NCBI GenBank assembly: GCA_012518475.1
Contig: JAAYSB010000300.1
Location: 1-5,943, forward strand
DNA from: Intrasporangiaceae bacterium
GTDB taxonomy: Bacteria; Actinomycetota; Actinomycetes; Actinomycetales; Dermatophilaceae
Direction of reading: 5' to 3'
Length of the DNA: 5,943 nucleotides
In this document: piece by piece, positions 4,435 to 5,943 of the stretch
How the letters are laid out: each line of letters begins with the position of its first letter
Numbering within the stretch: position 1 is the stretch's first letter
Program-made: the position numbers and the translations under genes
Notes under the pieces: model-generated
Seen by the model: only the letters and a program-made list of their open reading frames with translations
Told to the model about the DNA's origin: nothing
Databases searched by the model: none

Positions 4435-5943
4435 ATGCCCGCACTGCAAACCATGAAGACCCCGGCGGACGAGAAGTACGACCCGAGGCTCCTCTCCGAC
4501 CGCGTCCCCAGCGTCGGTCACCTCTTCCGTGACCGCGTCGCCAAGACCCCCAACGACAAGGCGTTCATGTATGCCGTCGTCAAGGACAGTGGCGACGAGT
4601 GGGTCGACGTCACCTGGGGTGAGGTCAAGGAGACCGTCTACGGCCTCGCCGCCGGCCTGATCTCACTCGGCGTCGAGGAGGAGGACCGCTGTGCGATCGC
4701 CTCCGGCACCCGCTACGAGTGGGCCCTGGCCGACCTCGCCAACATGTGCGCCGGTGCGGCCACGACGACGATCTACCCGACGACGATCGCCGACGACGTC
4801 GCCTACATCATCTCCGACTCCGGCAGCGTCGTCGTCTTCGCCGAGGACCAGGCCCAGGTCGAGAAGCTGCGTTCCATCAAGGACCAGATCCCGGACGTCA
4901 AGAAGGTCGTCATGCTCGACGCCTCGGCGGACGGCAGCGACGAGTGGGTCATCAACCTCTCCGACCTCGAGGCCCTCGGCCGCGACCTGCTCAGCCAGGA
5001 CGACGGTGCCGTCGACTCCCGCATCGACAACCTCACTCCGGAGAAGCTCGCGACGATCATCTACACCTCCGGCACGACCGGCCGCCCCAAGGGTGTCCGA
5101 CTGCGCCACGACGCGTGGACCTACGTCGGGGCCGCCGTCGACGCCATCGACATCATCACCCCGGACGACCTGCAGTACCTCTGGCTGCCGCTCGCCCACG
5201 TCTTCGGCAAGATGTTCCTCACCCTGCCGCTGCAGATCGGCTTCCCGACCGCGATCGACGGCCGGGTCGACAAGATCGTCGACAACGTCGCCGTCGTCCG
5301 CCCGACATTCATGGGCGCCGCCCCGCGGATCTTCGAGAAGGCCTACGCGAAGATCCAGATGATGATGGAGTCCGAGGGCGGCATCAAGCTCAAGCTGTTC
5401 CGCTGGGCCGAGGGCGTCAGCCACCAGGTCGCCGAGCTGCGCGGCCAGGGCAAGGAGGCCTCCGGCCTGCTCAAGCTCCAGCACGGCCTCGCCGACAAGC
5501 TCGTCGTGAGCAAGATCCGCGAGCGCTTCGGTGGCCGGGTCCGCTTCTTCATCTCCGGCTCCGCCGCGCTCAACCAGGACATCTGCCGCTGGTTCGACGC
5601 GATGGGCATGCTCATCGCCGAGGGCTACGGCCTGACCGAGTCCAGCGCGGCGAGCTTCGTCAACCGGCTCGGCGCATACCGCCACGGCACGGTCGGCTGG
5701 CCGCTGCCCGGCACCGAGGTCAAGATCGCCGACGACGGTGAGATCCTCATGCGCAGCCCCGGCATCATGGAGGGATACCACAACAAGCCCGACGCGACCG
5801 CCGAGGCCCTCGACGACGACGGCTGGTTCCACACCGGCGACATCGGCGAGATCGACGAGCGCGGCTTCCTGCGGATCACCGACCGCAAGAAGGACCTCTT
5901 CAAGACGAGCAACGGCAAGTACGTCGCACCGTCGATCATCGAG
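4435..5943 (+). CDS. Long-chain fatty-acid--CoA ligase (FadD15/FAA1-like), partial (3' end beyond window)
   Basis: The enzyme activates long-chain fatty acids with ATP and CoA through an acyl-adenylate, feeding beta-oxidation or lipid synthesis. The window holds 503 codons; relatives are about 600 residues, so roughly the last 100, including the catalytic lysine of the C-terminal lid, are missing. Motifs of the ANL superfamily are intact: P-loop YTSGTTGRPKG (210-220), the LPLAHVFGK region, ISGSAALN, YGLTESS (398-404), TGD (467-469) and the hinge DRKKDLFKTSNGKYV (483-497). The EKLATIIYTSG and TSNGKYVAP forms are those of the FAA1/FadD15 long-chain group rather than short-chain or luciferase types. 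ATG at 4435 was chosen; a second in-frame ATG at 4453 is less likely because the ribosome binding region before it is absent. The site for 4435 is itself weak (GAAAGTGG at 4421-4428). Almost all codons end in C or G, which suggests strong expression. Promoter-region symmetry suggests its own regulation. Confidence 0.93.
   Translation, partial: MPALQTMKTPADEKYDPRLLSDRVPSVGHLFRDRVAKTPNDKAFMYAVVKDSGDEWVDVTWGEVKETVYGLAAGLISLGVEEEDRCAIASGTRYEWALADLANMCAGAATTTIYPTTIADDVAYIISDSGSVVVFAEDQAQVEKLRSIKDQIPDVKKVVMLDASADGSDEWVINLSDLEALGRDLLSQDDGAVDSRIDNLTPEKLATIIYTSGTTGRPKGVRLRHDAWTYVGAAVDAIDIITPDDLQYLWLPLAHVFGKMFLTLPLQIGFPTAIDGRVDKIVDNVAVVRPTFMGAAPRIFEKAYAKIQMMMESEGGIKLKLFRWAEGVSHQVAELRGQGKEASGLLKLQHGLADKLVVSKIRERFGGRVRFFISGSAALNQDICRWFDAMGMLIAEGYGLTESSAASFVNRLGAYRHGTVGWPLPGTEVKIADDGEILMRSPGIMEGYHNKPDATAEALDDDGWFHTGDIGEIDERGFLRITDRKKDLFKTSNGKYVAPSIIE

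Noticed and set aside
2183..4444. Very long minus-strand open frame (753 codons) opposite ribF and the RodA-type gene
   Set aside because: It is antisense to two genes with complete, intact family motifs. Its translation is a low-complexity run of Asp, Glu, Gly, Arg and His without a recognisable domain, which is what the reverse frame of GC-ending codons produces.
4663..5832. 389-codon minus-strand open frame opposite the acyl-CoA synthetase
   Set aside because: It is antisense to a strongly supported enzyme; the composition is a Val/Asp/Gly/Leu shadow of third-position GC bias, with no ribosome binding site or motif.

Overview
The window is a stretch of GC-rich chromosomal DNA. Its coding strands use mostly G- or C-ending codons, and two starts (ribF, rodA-like) are GTG with no clear Shine-Dalgarno. 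Gene content and protein style (a RibF close in layout to the Corynebacterium FAD synthetase, an actinobacterial-type TruB C-terminal domain, a FadD15-like acyl-CoA synthetase) point to an actinobacterium, probably of the Micrococcales; the genus is not resolved from sequence alone. No RNA gene, insertion sequence, CRISPR array or phage-like gene is visible.

Layout. (1) Positions 1-594, minus strand: the N-terminal 198 codons of a polytopic membrane protein with a histidine-rich loop, running off the left edge. (2) 595-737: a divergent control region with a likely leaderless promoter for the minus-strand gene, a 14-bp palindrome, a GGTCC repeat cluster, a possible rbfA promoter, a 9-bp tandem repeat and a strong rbfA Shine-Dalgarno. 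(3) 738-4285, plus strand: a tight four-gene run, rbfA (30S maturation factor), truB (tRNA pseudouridine-55 synthase), ribF (riboflavin kinase/FAD synthase) and a RodA/FtsW-type SEDS glycosyltransferase. The junctions are a 4-bp overlap, 9 bp and 21 bp. (4) 4286-4434: a 149-bp spacer with a weak terminator-like hairpin and a dense set of symmetric elements. (5) 4435-5943, plus strand: the first 503 codons of a long-chain acyl-CoA synthetase, cut by the right edge.

How it fits together. rbfA-truB-ribF is the conserved 'translation plus flavin' segment of the nusA-infB-rbfA-truB-ribF-rpsO locus. Here infB is not upstream of rbfA and rpsO does not follow ribF; a cell-wall elongation-type polymerase gene takes that place. 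The membrane protein and the acyl-CoA synthetase look like separately controlled units on either side. The coding content is mostly ordinary housekeeping. The points most worth a second look are the two control regions, especially the spacer before the acyl-CoA synthetase gene, and the histidine-rich membrane protein. I found no convincing new multi-gene system.
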